Numbered from the stretch's first letter, positions 1 to 11,466 are shown. The stretch: DNA of 64,000 bases from Crambe crambe (GCA_963924555.1 OZ004585.1:2865488-2929487), one strand, 5' to 3'. Program-made: numbers and translations. The notes: generated by a model not told the origin, from the sequence alone.

Positions 1-3000
1 GGTTTAGTGATCATTGGTGGCGCATACATCTCACTAAGGTATGGTGCTCATGTGGAGTGAAGGAAGTGTAGAATTAAGACATTAACATGCACTGAATTAT
101 TACCTTAATAAACGGGTATTAATTTTGGCGATCATTAGCGAGCATACAATAAACTCTACCCTCTAATGAATATAGTTAGCTTTACTTTATAATAGAAGAA
201 ATGCAAAAAATCACTACGTGTAAATAATAAGGTAATCAATAATTAAGCACATTATTTCAGAAGTGACTCCTACTGTTAGCAAGCACATGTAGCTATGTGT
301 ATGTGTTACAGTGGATTTACGCTCCATTCAAATATTCCGTACACGGAAAGTGTAAGCTTTATGCGTGCATACATTTATATTGAAAAATAAGGCCAATTAA
401 GGCATAAGCTTCCCGTGTACGGCATATAAATCCACTGTATCAAGCTTATAAGTTTATATACTACTTAAGAGTCACTTCAGAATAATTCAGTGTTAATGTC
501 TTCATTCTAAGGCTTCCTTCACTCCTTCTTTCTCTGCCTGCTACTGTACACAATTAATCAGTATGTTAGTTTTTCAGATCTGCTTCCCTCCAGTTGGATC
601 TTTGTGCTGTACGCTAGCATAGCGAGAGTGATTGAAGGGGTAGGCACTGGTATGTTCACTACTGCCATCTTCTCAATCCTGCCAGATCTTTTCCCCAACT
701 CAGTTGCAACAATCATGGTATGGCAAAAGGGGAGGGAACACAGAAAAAAAAAACAAATAATAATCATGTTATCTGAGATACAGTTTTATGTCACATTGAT
801 AAACTTTTGTGCTGAATTAACAAACTGTTATGCTGTTATGTTATTTTAACATAAAAATATGATGATGCATCTCATTGATTCACTCTAGTGTCTGTAGAGC
901 AATATAGCCACCACAGCACACACAATAATTTTTTTTGTATTCCTGATCCTCTAGGGATGGATAGAGGTTGCTGGAAGTCTTGGATATGCTATAGGACCTC
1001 CTATTGGGGGAGTCCTCTATCACGTGAGTGAATCTTATGCTTGCGACTTCCTCTATACTCCTGCATGTCCATGTGAATATTCTCTCTTTGTTCAGTTGGG
1101 TGGGTTCAAAGTACCATTCATTTCTGTTGGAGTATTGGTGTTGATACTTGCCCTCCCCTGTGTCTTGCTGATTAAGAAAAAAAAAGAGCTAAAAGGTTAA
1201 CTCCTCCTTGTGCAGTCACCTTGTTATATAAAGTATGTGTGTTATCATACAGATTCTTCCAAAAAATCTACCATTTCTTGTAAGATTCTCCTCTCAGTGT
1301 TCACTGATCTCGTGTTTATCCTACTAGGTTAGCAATGATGAGGAAAGTAACCAGACATAAGTAGTGTCAAATGTAGCTTCTTTAGGGATAGAGCCTTCAA
1401 ATCAAGTGAAGCTTCTATCTACTCCTCACCCCATTTCCCACTTCACTTTATTTTCTAGTAGTGACATAACTAGCTATACTTATACAAGTGAGTGCAAAAC
1501 CTTTCTTCCAAATGAAAAGGTTATGTAGGGATGGCCTAAAAATCTGGCTGGATTTACTGCCTCACATCAAACCAATCCCTACATTTGCATCTACTGCCTA
1601 TTATATGAAATGTAGGTCTTAATCGATTAGATAATGCTGCAGTAAATTCAGCCAGATTTTGGAGCCATCCCTACATAACCTTTTCATTTGGAACAAATTT
1701 TTTCACTCACTTATAGATAAGTATAGCTTACTGCTGGGAGGCCTTACAGAAAGCCAAAAATATGAAATTCACATGTTGATAGGTTAAGCTAACAAGTAGC
1801 TTACATGGCTGTTGCCACTATGCTATCTAAGCTTACAAGACTTGTTTTCAGCACTATAGACTTCTTGTTTTCAACACAGCTGCTTCATTGCTAAGCAAAA
1901 GATTCATGAAATTAACGATCTTGTAATGGCAGAATAGCTGTAGCAGCACTATATTTTTTAAGCAAAACTTTGGTCAAAAATAATTTAGTCTCTACGTATA
2001 TATGTAGCACTCTAACAGACAGCCACAACAGAATTTTGACCAGTGAGTCTGTACAGGCCCGTACACAGACTTTTCAAAGGGGGGGGGGGGGGGGGGGGGG
2101 TGCAAATAGGGTGTATAGTTGTGATATCACAGCGTGCAAAGCGTGCCATCTAGGGGGTCTGGGGGTATGCTCCCCCAGGAAATTTCAGATTTTATGACCT
2201 CTTAGATTGATCTGGGGGAGATTTTGGCTGCAGTTTTTCCTATGGTTTAGTAATGCAAGTTCTTGTACATGTAAAAATTAACATGGTAAAAGTGGTACAA
2301 TCACAAAGTGCATCCCCCTGCACTGTGTACAAGCAATAGAACAAAAGTCAATTTTTGAAATCTACAATTATCTATCTTCTAGCTATGTAGCTATAGTTAG
2401 TAGTTCAGTGTTAGTATTTTGAGAGCCTCTATACTGGAGAAAGAAGGGTTTCTAATTTATATTGTCTTATGACCTGCTATCCCTACATAGAGAGTGCAAA
2501 TGCACTCACTCTCTGAACTACAACAGTAGTTGTAGCTAGCCACCAATGAGCTATAACTTTTAGTCCGCATACACAATTTACAGTGTTGTCAAATATCCTG
2601 GCACTTATTTTTATTGGATTTTTTGCTCCAATCCTCCAACCTTTCCTTTCTGAACAGGTAGGTGCATACCTATAATGCATGTATTGTACTAACTATAGTT
2701 CTTGCAGTTTAATCTTAGCCCACTATATGTTGGTTTGGTGTTTCTCATTTCACCTGCAACGTACCTTGTCACTGCTATCATCGTTGGGCCATTATCTGAT
2801 AAACTGGTGAGAACTCACCTCTACTCTTTTTGGCATAACTCATGATACACTATATGTTTAGGGTTATCGGTGGTTCATTGTGTTTGGGTTGATGCCAGTC
2901 AGTGTGGGATTTTTTTTGGCAGGTCCAGCACAATTTATAGCATCTCCGTAAGTCACAAGTGTGTACAGTAGGTAACAGAAGTACCACGAGTGTTTTGATT

Positions 3001-4710
3001 ACAATATAGGAGACTATGGCTCACGTGTGTTGCCTTTGTCATCATAGGAATATCTGCTGCCATCTCTTTCATACCTGTGTATGCAGATTTACTTGAAACA
3101 GCTAAGTATGTACCCAACACGATTTAAGTATGTACATAATGTAGTTAGCTAGGTAGGTACGTAGTGACTGAATATACATGAAATAACACAACTCAGTCTA
3201 TTCATTTAAATTTGTGCTCTGATTTTTTGTACTATAGAAAAATATTGGACACCAAAGATGAGGGAGATGTTAAGGCATTGATTGCAACTGTGTCAGGTGT
3301 AGTGGCATCGGCAACATTCCTAGGGTGAGTTTAATCGATCGTCCGAAAAGACCTCATTTGTATATTATCTTTCCAGTCCTCTGTTCTCCCCTCTTTATCT
3401 CCTCTATATCTGTTGCCTTCACATGATTTTTTTTACTGTGTTCGTTTTTTTAAAGGCAATTTTTGGGCCCTGTGATATCAGGTGGCATGGCTGAAGTTCT
3501 TTCTTTCCCCACAAGTTCTTTTATTTTTGGTGAAGTCATTCTAGCACAGGTAAAAAATAAGGGAGGACTCTGTTAGGGTTTCTGCTCAAGAAAACCCTGG
3601 GTTCGTGCTGTATGATCAAAGATAGTTGGCAAAACTAGCTAACAGCACAAAAAAGAAATGAGACTTGAATGTGATGAGAGCTTTTATACATGACCAAGTG
3701 TACATGGCTGTTTTAAGTGGCTAGCAAAAGATGTATGCATGGGTGGACTGTATTGAGCCACCACTACAAGTATAAAGCCATTTCTATAGTGACAGTAGCA
3801 ACTGTTGACCTAGGAAAAACACTGTATGAGACAAAATCTTTGGATCTGGGACACTTGTAGCTAGGACCCTATCTCAGTATATAGTTAGGAGCTAGCTATA
3901 GTTTAATTCTAGCCACATACTATTGGAAAAGCTCTTTTCATGAGCTTTCATTTGGTATTAAATTGGATTTATTCCAGCTAAAACACAATTAGGCTGAGTC
4001 TTCCCTCAATTAGCTTCGTCTGCTAGCTACGTAACAGGCCCACATGAGATATACATATTGAATTTCTCATAACACCAGGAAATCTTGTCAATAGATACTA
4101 GCCATAGCTCCAAAAGTAGCATTTCCTTTGTTCGTATACTTTACCTTATGGTATATCTGACTGGAAAAGAAAGGCAAATACAAAATTTCCTGTCTACTGG
4201 CTTTTGGACTAACGAGCAAGCTGACTCCCAAATGCTGTGATCTAACTGTATTCTTTGTACATTTATACCATGACAAATAAACAGATGAAGAAGTGGTTAT
4301 AGCACTGCACTTTGTTACTGTGAGGCATAAAATTAATAAGACTACATGCATGCATGCATGTTCTGCTTCCAATTCAGCTCTGGGAACTATAGCTACCCAA
4401 GGCATTGAAATGGCATACATAAATACACCAGTGACAACATTTGAATAGACACAATAGTAGGTACTATGGTAATGTATGCAGCTGCCTGCCACTTACACAA
4501 TTCAACATATGCTATATATATATATATGAATACTTGCTTGCTCGCTTGCTTTCAAATGTTGCACATTGCCCTATATAGTTACAAATATTGATGTGACAGG
4601 TGAAATCAAGATATATTTTGTATGAGTAGATGCAGCTATCAACTGAAGCATGTTATATTATGCAGGCATTCTTACTGATGGGTGTCACTCTCATAAGGAA
4701 GTATACGTGA
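1..4710 (+). CDS. MFS transporter, SLC18/VMAT-like (5' end outside window)
   Basis: A spliced major facilitator superfamily gene; the exons for roughly the first two membrane helices lie before the window. Phase-consistent exons: 1-38, 594-717, 955-1023, 1096-1195, 1253-1327, 2584-2657, 2708-2806, 2862-2947, 3010-3105, 3238-3324, 3456-3549 and 4666-4710 (TGA), giving 328 residues. All junctions are GT-AG. The translation is a run of hydrophobic helices. GPPIGGVLY at the third/fourth exon matches motif C of proton-coupled antiporters (helix 5), and GPLSDKLGYR resembles the second copy of motif A (loop 8-9). A short charged linker (KKKKELKDSSKKS) marks the central cytoplasmic loop. The family exports or vesicle-loads amines and related small cations in exchange for protons; the substrate here is not predictable. 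SLC18B1-like is my best placement, other DHA-type MFS are possible. An alternative acceptor at 577 for the second exon breaks the phase with exon 1-38, so 593/594 was chosen. Confidence 0.85.
309..437. mobile_element. TA-flanked palindromic MITE, CAGYGGATTTA family
   Basis: The ends are inverted repeats beginning CAGTGGATTTA and each side abuts a TA dinucleotide (307-308 and 438-439). The middle contains the same motifs (ATACATTTATATT, AAGGCATAAGCTTCC) as the better-preserved copy at 11187-11332. It is about 129 bp, has no coding capacity, and sits in the first intron visible for the MFS gene. The TA flank and CAG termini fit a Tc1/mariner or pogo-mobilised MITE. Confidence 0.75.
1473..1728. 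mobile_element. Foldback MITE with about 85-bp arms
   Basis: Left arm 1473-1560 and right arm 1637-1728 are near-perfect inverted complements; both contain the words AAAGGTTATGTAGGG / CCCTACATAACC. The 75-bp centre is unrelated. It lies in the long intron 1328-2583 of the MFS gene, together with the G-run at 2079-2100. No ORF is present. Confidence 0.75.
2079..2100. repeat. Poly-G run (22 nt)
   Basis: An uninterrupted run of G within the MFS intron. It is a likely assembly or sequencing weak point. Confidence 0.9.
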
Positions 4711-5255
4711 AACTGATCCTGGTGCTCTGAACTGGTTTATTTATTTCTTTAATTTTTAATTGGGGTGAAGCCCGGCCCACACTAGTGAGAAGAACATCTT
4801 TTATTCCACAAAGCAGAGTCATAGATAAGCCTAGCACCTTCAATCTACTTATATCCTAGTGCCTGCTATCCACTATGACAACGATGTAGAAATCAATCTA
4901 TTAGAGTATGCACATTATGCACACACAAATACATGACACGACAGGACAGGACATGTTACGCCTGGGGCATTTTGGAGTATAGACCTAGATATACGCAGTT
5001 TCAATGAGTCATGACATGAGGGATAGCTAGCTATTTGCACCATGCAGCCGATACAAAATGAAAGTAAGACACTATAGCTAAGCAATGAGAATAGCCTTCA
5101 GGGCTCCATATTATCCCTTGAAGATCCTATAACTAGAGTTATAAGGAGTTAGCTATGTATGTAACTGGCAAAAAACAAACAAAAAAACAGCCAACTCATA
5201 ATTATTAGCTAAAAGGGATATATATGGGGATGCCAAAAAAAAAAAGAAGCATATA

Positions 5256-5771
5256 CAGTGAAACCGGACCCTCCCAGAAGCGGACGACCTCCGTAAAACG
5301 GACAACCATCAAAGCACCAATTGAATTTACCATGTATTTAAAACCTCCCTCCAAACTCCGGACAGCAGACACTGCTCGATGTCCAAACCAATTACATATA
5401 AAATTGCCTCCGAAAAGCGGACATTAGGCCACACCCACAAGCCACACCCATAGATTACTTGCTAAACGAGCGCGCGAATGAAATTATGACATAGCTAAGT
5501 CTTGAGCTATCCAGTAGCAGATCTTCTTAGAGGCAGATGAACATTTGGACATTATAGCTTTAGAGAGACAGTAATACCTGCTAAATCCACCTCCTTCACT
5601 GAGTTGTAAGGAAAGCACTCATTTATGACTACTTTTCTAAACAATTCATCAGACACTCATTTTTTGCATGGAAATAATACTTTGTTTGTAAAACCTCCAA
5701 GATAAGGACAACCTCCGAGATAAGGACAAAGGTCTTTTCCCACAAGTGTCCTCTTTTCGGAGGTTCCACTG
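5256..5771. mobile_element. Tigger/pogo-like MITE (CAGTGRAACC ends)
   Basis: The left end starts CAGTGAAACCGGACC after TA (5254-5255); the right end is the complement of CAGTGGAACCTCCGAAAAG before TA (5772-5773). These CAGTGGAACCTC-type termini with a TA target are typical of Tigger/pogo families. The interior has several diverged copies of AARCGGACA/GATAAGGACA. No transposase remains in the 516 bp. Confidence 0.7.
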
Positions 5772-6514
5772 TATGATAACAGTAAGGGGTCAGTGCAACT
5801 TACACTGGTCCACATGTCATGAGGTCAGAAGGGTATAGACAAGATTGGTCCATTGTATTTGAAGCTTCAAGTACCACACAGCAAACAACATGGATTTGGC
5901 ATTAGTGAATCGTGTGAAAGTCATGTGACCATATCTATTATTCGACCTCTGTTCGTTAGCCCTAGTTCGTTAGTAAGCCTACCATACTGCCATTTTAGTG
6001 GTAGAAAGTTATCGCTTTGGCTTTGAAGTGGGTAAGGCCAGAAAATGCATCTTATAAACCAAGTTTCATTTGCACTTTGTGATAGATTAAGGGCTTATTG
6101 AGCTGTGAAACAGCGAGAGGGCATGTAACTGCTAAGGACGGCATAGTGTAAAATGTATAACTAAATGCTCGATCTAGCTCTATCAGCATACGTCCGGATA
6201 CTGCGGTAAACTGTAGTTTATGTTATGCCATCTCACCGCTTCACGGTTCGATGCACCCTTGGTGGTAGGCTTGTTTGTTTCTCAAGTTATACACAACCAA
6301 TAATAATTTCCTGTATCATGCTTGGGCACGTGCCAGGTACATTACGTTTAGCTCAGTGCAGTTATGGCAAGTTAGGGTAGTAGCTACAGTATGGTACGGC
6401 AATGTTACACCACTGTATTTCATCGTGTATCATCAGCTAAATACATGCATGACTGTACCGTTCTAGCCTTCTAGCTACATAGTCTATTATTTATTGTAAG
6501 TTAACTTATACATC

Positions 6515-6930
6515 AGGCCATACCAATTAGATTTTATGTTGCTCGGGCGAAAATATGCTGACTGATGGGTAGGTAGGTCGGTTTGAAAATGATAATGATA
6601 ATAACTAGGAAAGTTTAGATATGTCAAGACTGAATCAGTCTGATGGACAGAATGTGATGGAGGGAATAAATACTGTCATAAATGCACTTTTCTTCATTAT
6701 TCTATCCTTGGCATCCAATAATATCTAGTTTGGCCAAAAGTACTGACCTATTGTGAGGTAGTAAAAGCAATTTGAAATTTTCCACAGTAGCTAATCATCA
6801 TAGTACTTTCAGGCCTCGCTAACAATGCAGAAATTAGGTGTGCTTTATCTAGAGTATCATTATTAAATGCAATCTTGATTTTAGTGGGTCGGTAGGGCCC
6901 GAGCAACATAAAATCGTATTGGTATGGCCT
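6515..6930. mobile_element. MITE with GGCCATACCAAT ends
   Basis: Inverted arms at about 6515-6546 and 6898-6930 share GGCCATACCAAT and TTTATGTTGCTCGGGC, followed inward by GGTAGG/GGTCGG motifs. A second member with different inner sequence is at 32622-32942. No coding capacity is seen. Confidence 0.7.
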
Positions 6931-7146
6931 CAACAATAACAACAAAAAAAAACAATTTTCACACAATACAATTGTTTCACCAGTCATGACGATATGTAGT
7001 CTTTAATACAGTTATGACTTCATGTTCTATCTTTTTTTGAGTAGTACTTATGACAAAAGTACAGGTAGCTGTACACTCATGTACAATGGAAACTGCACTG
7101 AGAATATACCTCGATGGAAGGCAATTATAATTATAGCTAACACCTG

Positions 7147-8208
7147 TTAAATGGGACAGTCATACTCATTGCTTATCCTTTCTCCTAAAATATCCATATA
7201 TTGAAGTGGACAATAAGAATCACCATGGCTGGTAGTGAAACAAGCTAGTAAGGCACCGATATCATAATTTACCTGCAAATAGAGAAAGTATTATAATAGC
7301 TACGTATGTACTTATTCTTATTGGAGTTAGCTTACTCTGCCTATGTCAGAATTCACATAATTATTTGATATAAGGCCACTATTAATAGAATAATTGTTTC
7401 CTGTCCATCGCCACCGCATCAAAAAATATTATTACTGCCTAGCGCCTGCCATTGCTCATGCGCGCAGTAGAGCGGGCACATTTGGCTTCACGCAGCTCTT
7501 TTTGGGAAAGCCCGTGGTGAATGACTAGTCTCGCAGCCCGCGAGACTAGTGAATAATAAAGACAGGACTCTTGAGACAAACAATGAAGCAGTAATAGAAT
7601 AATTATAATAACCGCCCGCCCGCAGCACTTGTGGATGTCTTCTTGGACAGGAAACTAGGATTCTACAAATAGTGGCCTAATCTCCAACATTTATCAGAGA
7701 TAACTGCATGATCACTCATAACTGCAGCATATTTTTCAATAATCTCAGTCAATTCCACTTCGCAGCTCGATAAGCCCTTAATCTTATCACAAAGTGCAAA
7801 ATAATTGTCAGTATAATTATTATACTGTAGACTTTGTATTAGTGTAAGGGAGTTTGGAGAACTATCTTTGAATGCCATAAAGCAGAAGTGGATGTGTGCT
7901 ACAATACAATACAATAATGCAATTAGGTTATTGGCCTGGTTCCCAAACCTTACTTAGACACCAAAATATATGATATGCTTAACTGTATGCAACCATCAGT
8001 GATGGAACTGATGGCAGTAGTATTTATCTTAATCATCTGGCCATCTTGGTTAGTGTCAATAGTGTGCAATGTGCCTATACTAATAAAACTGGGTTCATAA
8101 TCACTGTTCCATCCACTAATTTCTATGCAGCTTTTAGGGATTAAGCTATTAGTGAAGATACATGGGTTACAATCATGGAAGAGGATAGTCATTTTGATTA
8201 CAGCAATA
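7147..8208 (-). CDS. Possible spliced orphan gene (weak candidate)
   Basis: Three minus-strand stretches look exon-like. Exon a, 8208-7954, is preceded by a pyrimidine-rich CCCAG acceptor and ends at a good GTAAGG donor. Exon b starts after an AG at 7862-7863, in phase, and runs to about 7680. Exon c, 7272-7147, follows TTTGCAG and ends TAA after NEYDCPI. The peptides are cysteine-containing and not low-complexity (KSCIEISGWNSDYEP, FALCDKIKGLSSCEVELTE, YDIGALLACFTTSHGDSYCP). No family is recognised. The b-to-c junction is not resolved: no strong donor keeps the phase, and a MITE (7371-7679) lies in that gap and touches the end of exon b. An overlapping 79-codon plus-strand ORF with one hydrophobic segment (8175-8414) competes with exon a. 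Confidence 0.25.
7371..7679. mobile_element. MITE with TTAGGCCACTATT ends
   Basis: The outer arms pair TAAGGCCACTATT (from 7371) with AATAGTGGCCTAA (to 7679), and a second pair GTTTCCTGTCC / GGACAGGAAAC lies inside. The centre carries a perfect short palindrome around ACTAGTCTCGC at 7524-7550 and a GC-rich stretch that stands out against AT-rich flanks. Confidence 0.65.
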
Positions 8209-8964
8209 CTGGGAGTGGTATCTTTATGGAACAAAGTGAACAGAGTGGATGCAGTGAAGTGGTAGAGGAGGATGGTTATGTGCATATTGATGAATGTAAT
8301 AATTATGTCAACTTAATTATTATAACTACTGCACTAGTGTTACTCCCACCATTAGCAATCATTAACACCATGTTCTTATCAATGAATACTTTAAGAGTCG
8401 TCTGGGAAAGCTAATGTCCCAAAGGCCAGGTGGTGTTGGTGGACGTGGTGGTTCCTTGTGCCTGCATGTCAATTGTCAATGTTCACTGCTAGCTACTTGG
8501 ATCATTACTGTACCACTGATAGAATAATCAGTTAACATGAATAGCACTTAGCTACTGTTTGCATTCCTCATAACAATATCTTTCATCACCATTTCTGTTT
8601 CGGGGACGGAGTACTAACTGGGAAGGCTTCTTCCTTTCAACTTTGATTTTCCTATAATATTCAAGACATTCATAACTATAAAGCTAGCTACCTTTAACCA
8701 ACCTTTGTCTTCTCGGGGTACACTGATCTACCCAGGCTTCAAGATAAAATCTGGTGGATTCTTGAGTCTAGCTACTTCTACAATTCATAAAATAATATAT
8801 TATGCATTGCCTTGTAGCTAACTTTCTAGTAGATAGCCATCCTGTTTCGTCCGCTTGAGGAATAGCTATTTTCATTACTGTTAAACAATAATGATAATGA
8901 CAATAATGATAGCTACTATATTATTATGTTACCTAAGTTTGCTGTGCCCTTGAAGAAGCTTATA
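8209..8964. other. No gene supported
   Basis: AT-rich sequence between the weak minus-strand candidate and the pogo-like element. The plus strand has a 79-codon ORF (8175-8414) and a short glycine-rich stretch after it, but no splice or homology support. Confidence 0.5.
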
Positions 8965-10165
8965 GCGTAAGCCCTCAATTGTCGACCACCTAATTTGTGA
9001 GTTATGTATCTTTCTTACCATTGCAGGTACGAAGATGCAACAAAAACGAGCCTGTAGATAATTTAACGACCGCTGACAAGCTATTCTTAAGGGGTTCTTT
9101 TTATACTATAAATATTTCTATCACTTTTATTGTAATGATATCACATTGTCCCTTATAAAATTTGATATAATATGAATAGAGCATTCAAGAGCTATAACAC
9201 TATCAAGCACAAAATTAGATAAACACGTTTTGGCAGATTGCACAATTGTAGCCTCCATCTGTTTCTTCCAGGCAACAGACATGGCTCCATAAACCACAAT
9301 CTTTGCTGCTACACTGAATCCATTCACGGTCAGCCAATACGCAGCCAGACTCATCAATATCATCTTTATACAGCCCAAAACATACACAGCAAATATCTTC
9401 ATTGGCCTCCTGGTTGCTTTCAGGGTCCATTCTCTTCCTCTTAGGGTAGGTCTTCACAGATCCAGTGAACTCTCCAGGTAGCTTCCTCCTGTTTCCAGAT
9501 AAAGAAGGTACAGAATGCTCACCAGAAACCTTTTTTGATGCCTTTCCTTTGTCCTTGTTCTGTTTGTTTTTTTTTTCACGGGCAATGGAAAATGAATCTC
9601 CTCTACGTAGACTCAACTGAGGCCATCAGTGACGAAAACAACACCACCAACCCTGAGATATCGGGCCTTCATGTTTTCTTCCCTTCTTTTTCACGACAGC
9701 CTCAACAATTTTTAGAACTTCCCCCCTTGTTTTGCCATAACCCATCTTGAAGCAGTTGATAAGAAACTTTGCAAGTTCTTTTTCCTCATCTTGAGTAAGG
9801 TACGGTTTGGGGCCAATATTACTGCCGTGAATAATTCTTCCAGACAGCCTATCCTTTAAGGTTGCTCGTGGAACACTGTGTTCCAAAGCAGCTCTGTTCA
9901 CTCCCGCTTCCATGGCCCCCAACATAGATTGGTTCGACCAGCTACGAAGCTTAGCAGGCCGATTAGGAGCTTTACGCTGACTTTCCGGCGGCTGATTCTC
10001 CTTATTATGGCTTTTCTTCTTCTTAAGCTTAGGCATTGTTACCTCCGTTCACCGCCGTTCACCTCCGCAGCCCCTCCGTTACACCCGCGCTCACGTGATA
10101 GGTCGACAATAAAATGGTAAAGGTACGTCGACGTAAAGTACCGGTCGACAATTGAGGGCCTACGC
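8965..10165 (-). mobile_element. Non-autonomous pogo-like transposon
   Basis: The element is 1201 bp with matching inverted termini: 8965-8987 reads GCGTAAGCCCTCAATTGTCG and the right end is its complement with one mismatch. Both sides are flanked by TA (8963-8964 and 10166-10167), the pogo/Tc1-mariner target. GGTCGACAAT is repeated inside the right end (about 10101). The only coding content is the broken transposase-derived reading frame on the minus strand. Confidence 0.85.
9215..10036 (-). pseudogene. pogo-like transposase remnant: psq/CENP-B DNA-binding region plus PHD finger, no DDE
   Basis: It starts at ATG 10036. Residues 1-30 are basic. A pipsqueak-type helix-turn-helix follows (about 34-70, with AALEHSVPRATLKDRL), then a CENP-B-type helix-turn-helix reaching GWW. 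An in-frame TGA at 9626-9628 interrupts the frame. It reopens directly as WPQLSLRRGDSFSIARE, the usual continuation of this domain in pogo/Tigger/jerky proteins. The roughly 200-residue DDE catalytic domain expected next is absent. Instead a short basic linker leads to a C-terminal PHD finger (CCVCFGLY ... WIQCSSKDCGLWSHVCC ... YNCAICQ). So this copy is doubly disabled: internal deletion and a stop codon, the latter consistent with a CGA-to-TGA change. A domesticated DNA-binding/PHD protein is less likely because of the stop. Confidence 0.8.
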
Positions 10166-10514
10166 TAATTATGGTCTGGGTCTAAATAGTAAGTTTGGTT
10201 ATTACTATCTTACTTACAGCTACCTATTATTTCCCACGAAGACTCTCGGCCTCAGGCGGCCATTTAATGTCCATCTCTTCAAATTTCTTTGCATTTTCAG
10301 CCATACTTCCCGCTCAAAATTGGTACAGTACAATCACTACTGTGCACATCATTGTAAAGTTGCCTGATTTTGTATAGCACAGTACCGATGAAGAGAATTG
10401 CTTTGATTCAATACTATTAAAACAGGGGAGAAACTCTTTGCTGATACAGTGCTAAATTTACAGCATCCATGTATCTGTACTGCGCATGTCCCTTATACGG
10501 GAGCGAATATCATT

Positions 10515-10676
10515 CACGGTACACCGATTTGCTGGTCGCGTCGGTTGTCATAAAAAAGGTCGTCAATTTGCACGCATGCGTGTTGAATTCCATTGGTTTT
10601 GAATTGAGATGAACGCGCATGCGTACAAATTGACGACCTTTTTTGTGACAACCGACCTGCAATTCGGTGTATACTG
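10515..10676. mobile_element. Foldback element
   Basis: A hairpin with arms around 10515-10582 and 10610-10676. Both arms contain AAAGGTCGTCAATTTG or its complement, then GGTTGTCA, then CGGTGTA. It is the first of a dense run of palindromic elements leading up to the sulfotransferases. Confidence 0.65.
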
Positions 10677-10803
10677 CAGATTTCACTTGTGTTTGAACAT
10701 TGCGTGGGCTACTGCGCATGTTTTGTACGTATTGCAATTTTATACAGTGGTAATGAGGGTCAAAGGTCATACGCAAAACTCAATGTTCGAACGAAAGTGT
10801 AGA

Positions 10804-10943
10804 TTGCAGCTCCGTTCGAATTTCCGTCAGAAGCGTATGGTTTGTGCGGGCCATACAAATTTAGGCCTATCAACACTTCTATTTATGGCACGCACAAACC
10901 ATATGCTTCATACGGAATGTTCGAACGGAGCTGCAATTGACTG
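10804..10943. mobile_element. Partial copy of the CAGTGAATTGC MITE family
   Basis: It contains the inner palindrome of the family (GCAGCTCCGTTCGAATTTCC ... GGAGCTGCAATTGACTG, with the shared core TTTAGGCCTATCAACACTT) but lacks the outer CAGTGAATTGC arms. It ends at a TA that also begins the next copy. Confidence 0.7.
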
Positions 10944-10945
10944 TA

Positions 10946-11184
10946 CAGTGAATTGCAATAGCGTTGAGAAATTCCGTCAAGCGTGACGACCTCTTACAGT
11001 CAATTGCAGCTCCGTTCGAATTTCCGTCGGAAGCGTATGGTTTGTGCGTGCCATACAAATTTAGGCCTATCAACACTTCTATTTATGGCACGCACAAACC
11101 ATATGCTTCATACGGAATGTCTGCAATTGACTGTAAGAGGTCGTCACGCTTGACGGAATTTCTCAACGCTATTGCAATTCACTG
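10946..11184. mobile_element. CAGTGAATTGC palindromic MITE
   Basis: A 239-bp element whose left half, except a short loop, is the inverted complement of the right half. The ends CAGTGAATTGCAATAGCG are flanked by TA (10944-10945 and 11185-11186). About 10 bp of the right inner arm is deleted relative to the copy at 48576-48824. Confidence 0.85.
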
Positions 11185-11186
11185 TA

Positions 11187-11332
11187 CAGCGGATTTACGT
11201 TCCGTTCGAATATTCCATATGCCGTGCAAAGGAAGCATATGCTTTGTGCGTACATACATTTATATTTAAAAACAAGGCATAAGCTTCCAGTTTACGGCAT
11301 ACGGAATATTCGAACGGAGCGTAAATCCGCTG
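11187..11332. mobile_element. CAGYGGATTTA palindromic MITE
   Basis: A 146-bp hairpin element with ends CAGCGGATTTACGTTCCG and an inner GTTCGAATATTCC arm. It shares its left TA with the preceding MITE (11185-11186) and has TA at 11333-11334. It is a sibling of 309-437. Confidence 0.85.
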
Positions 11333-11382
11333 TACCACCGGCACCACCCCGTACCCCGTACAGATTGTGTCCTGGAAGTGTC

Positions 11383-11438
11383 GATCCTTTACCTCCTTTT
11401 TCGGGGCGGGGCCGGGGGCCGAAAGGAGGTAAAGGGTC
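11383..11438. promoter_or_regulatory. GC-rich hairpin just upstream of the first sulfotransferase
   Basis: The arms GATCCTTTACCTCC (11383-) and GGAGGTAAAGGGTC (-11438) flank a G/C core (11401-11420). The arms are nearly perfect over about 20 bp. It lies 28 bp before the ATG at 11467 in otherwise AT-rich DNA. It could be a promoter-proximal or 5'-UTR structure, or another repeat end; no function is shown. Confidence 0.4.
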
Positions 11439-11466
11439 GGCGCCGCCAGACTATCGATCGCATGAT

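Larger units (their letters stand above)
4711..7146. other. Gene-free stretch with MITEs
   Basis: No convincing coding exon seen on either strand. It contains two mobile-element relics (5256-5771 and 6515-6930) and AT-rich sequence with many AGCTAGCTA words. The few ORFs here are short, low-complexity or inside the elements. Confidence 0.6.

Noticed and set aside
578-593. Earlier acceptor for the second visible MFS exon
   Set aside because: Using the AG at 576-577 leaves a phase that does not match the exon 1-38; the AG at 592-593 has a better pyrimidine tract and restores the frame.
8175-8414. 79-codon plus-strand ORF with one hydrophobic segment
   Set aside because: A stop codon lies just upstream in frame, there is no splice support, and it overlaps the equally weak minus-strand exon candidate; kept only as a note.
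10609-11269. Several 65-125-codon frames on both strands
   Set aside because: They lie within palindromic MITEs, so similar peptides recur at 48482-48849 simply because the element is repeated.
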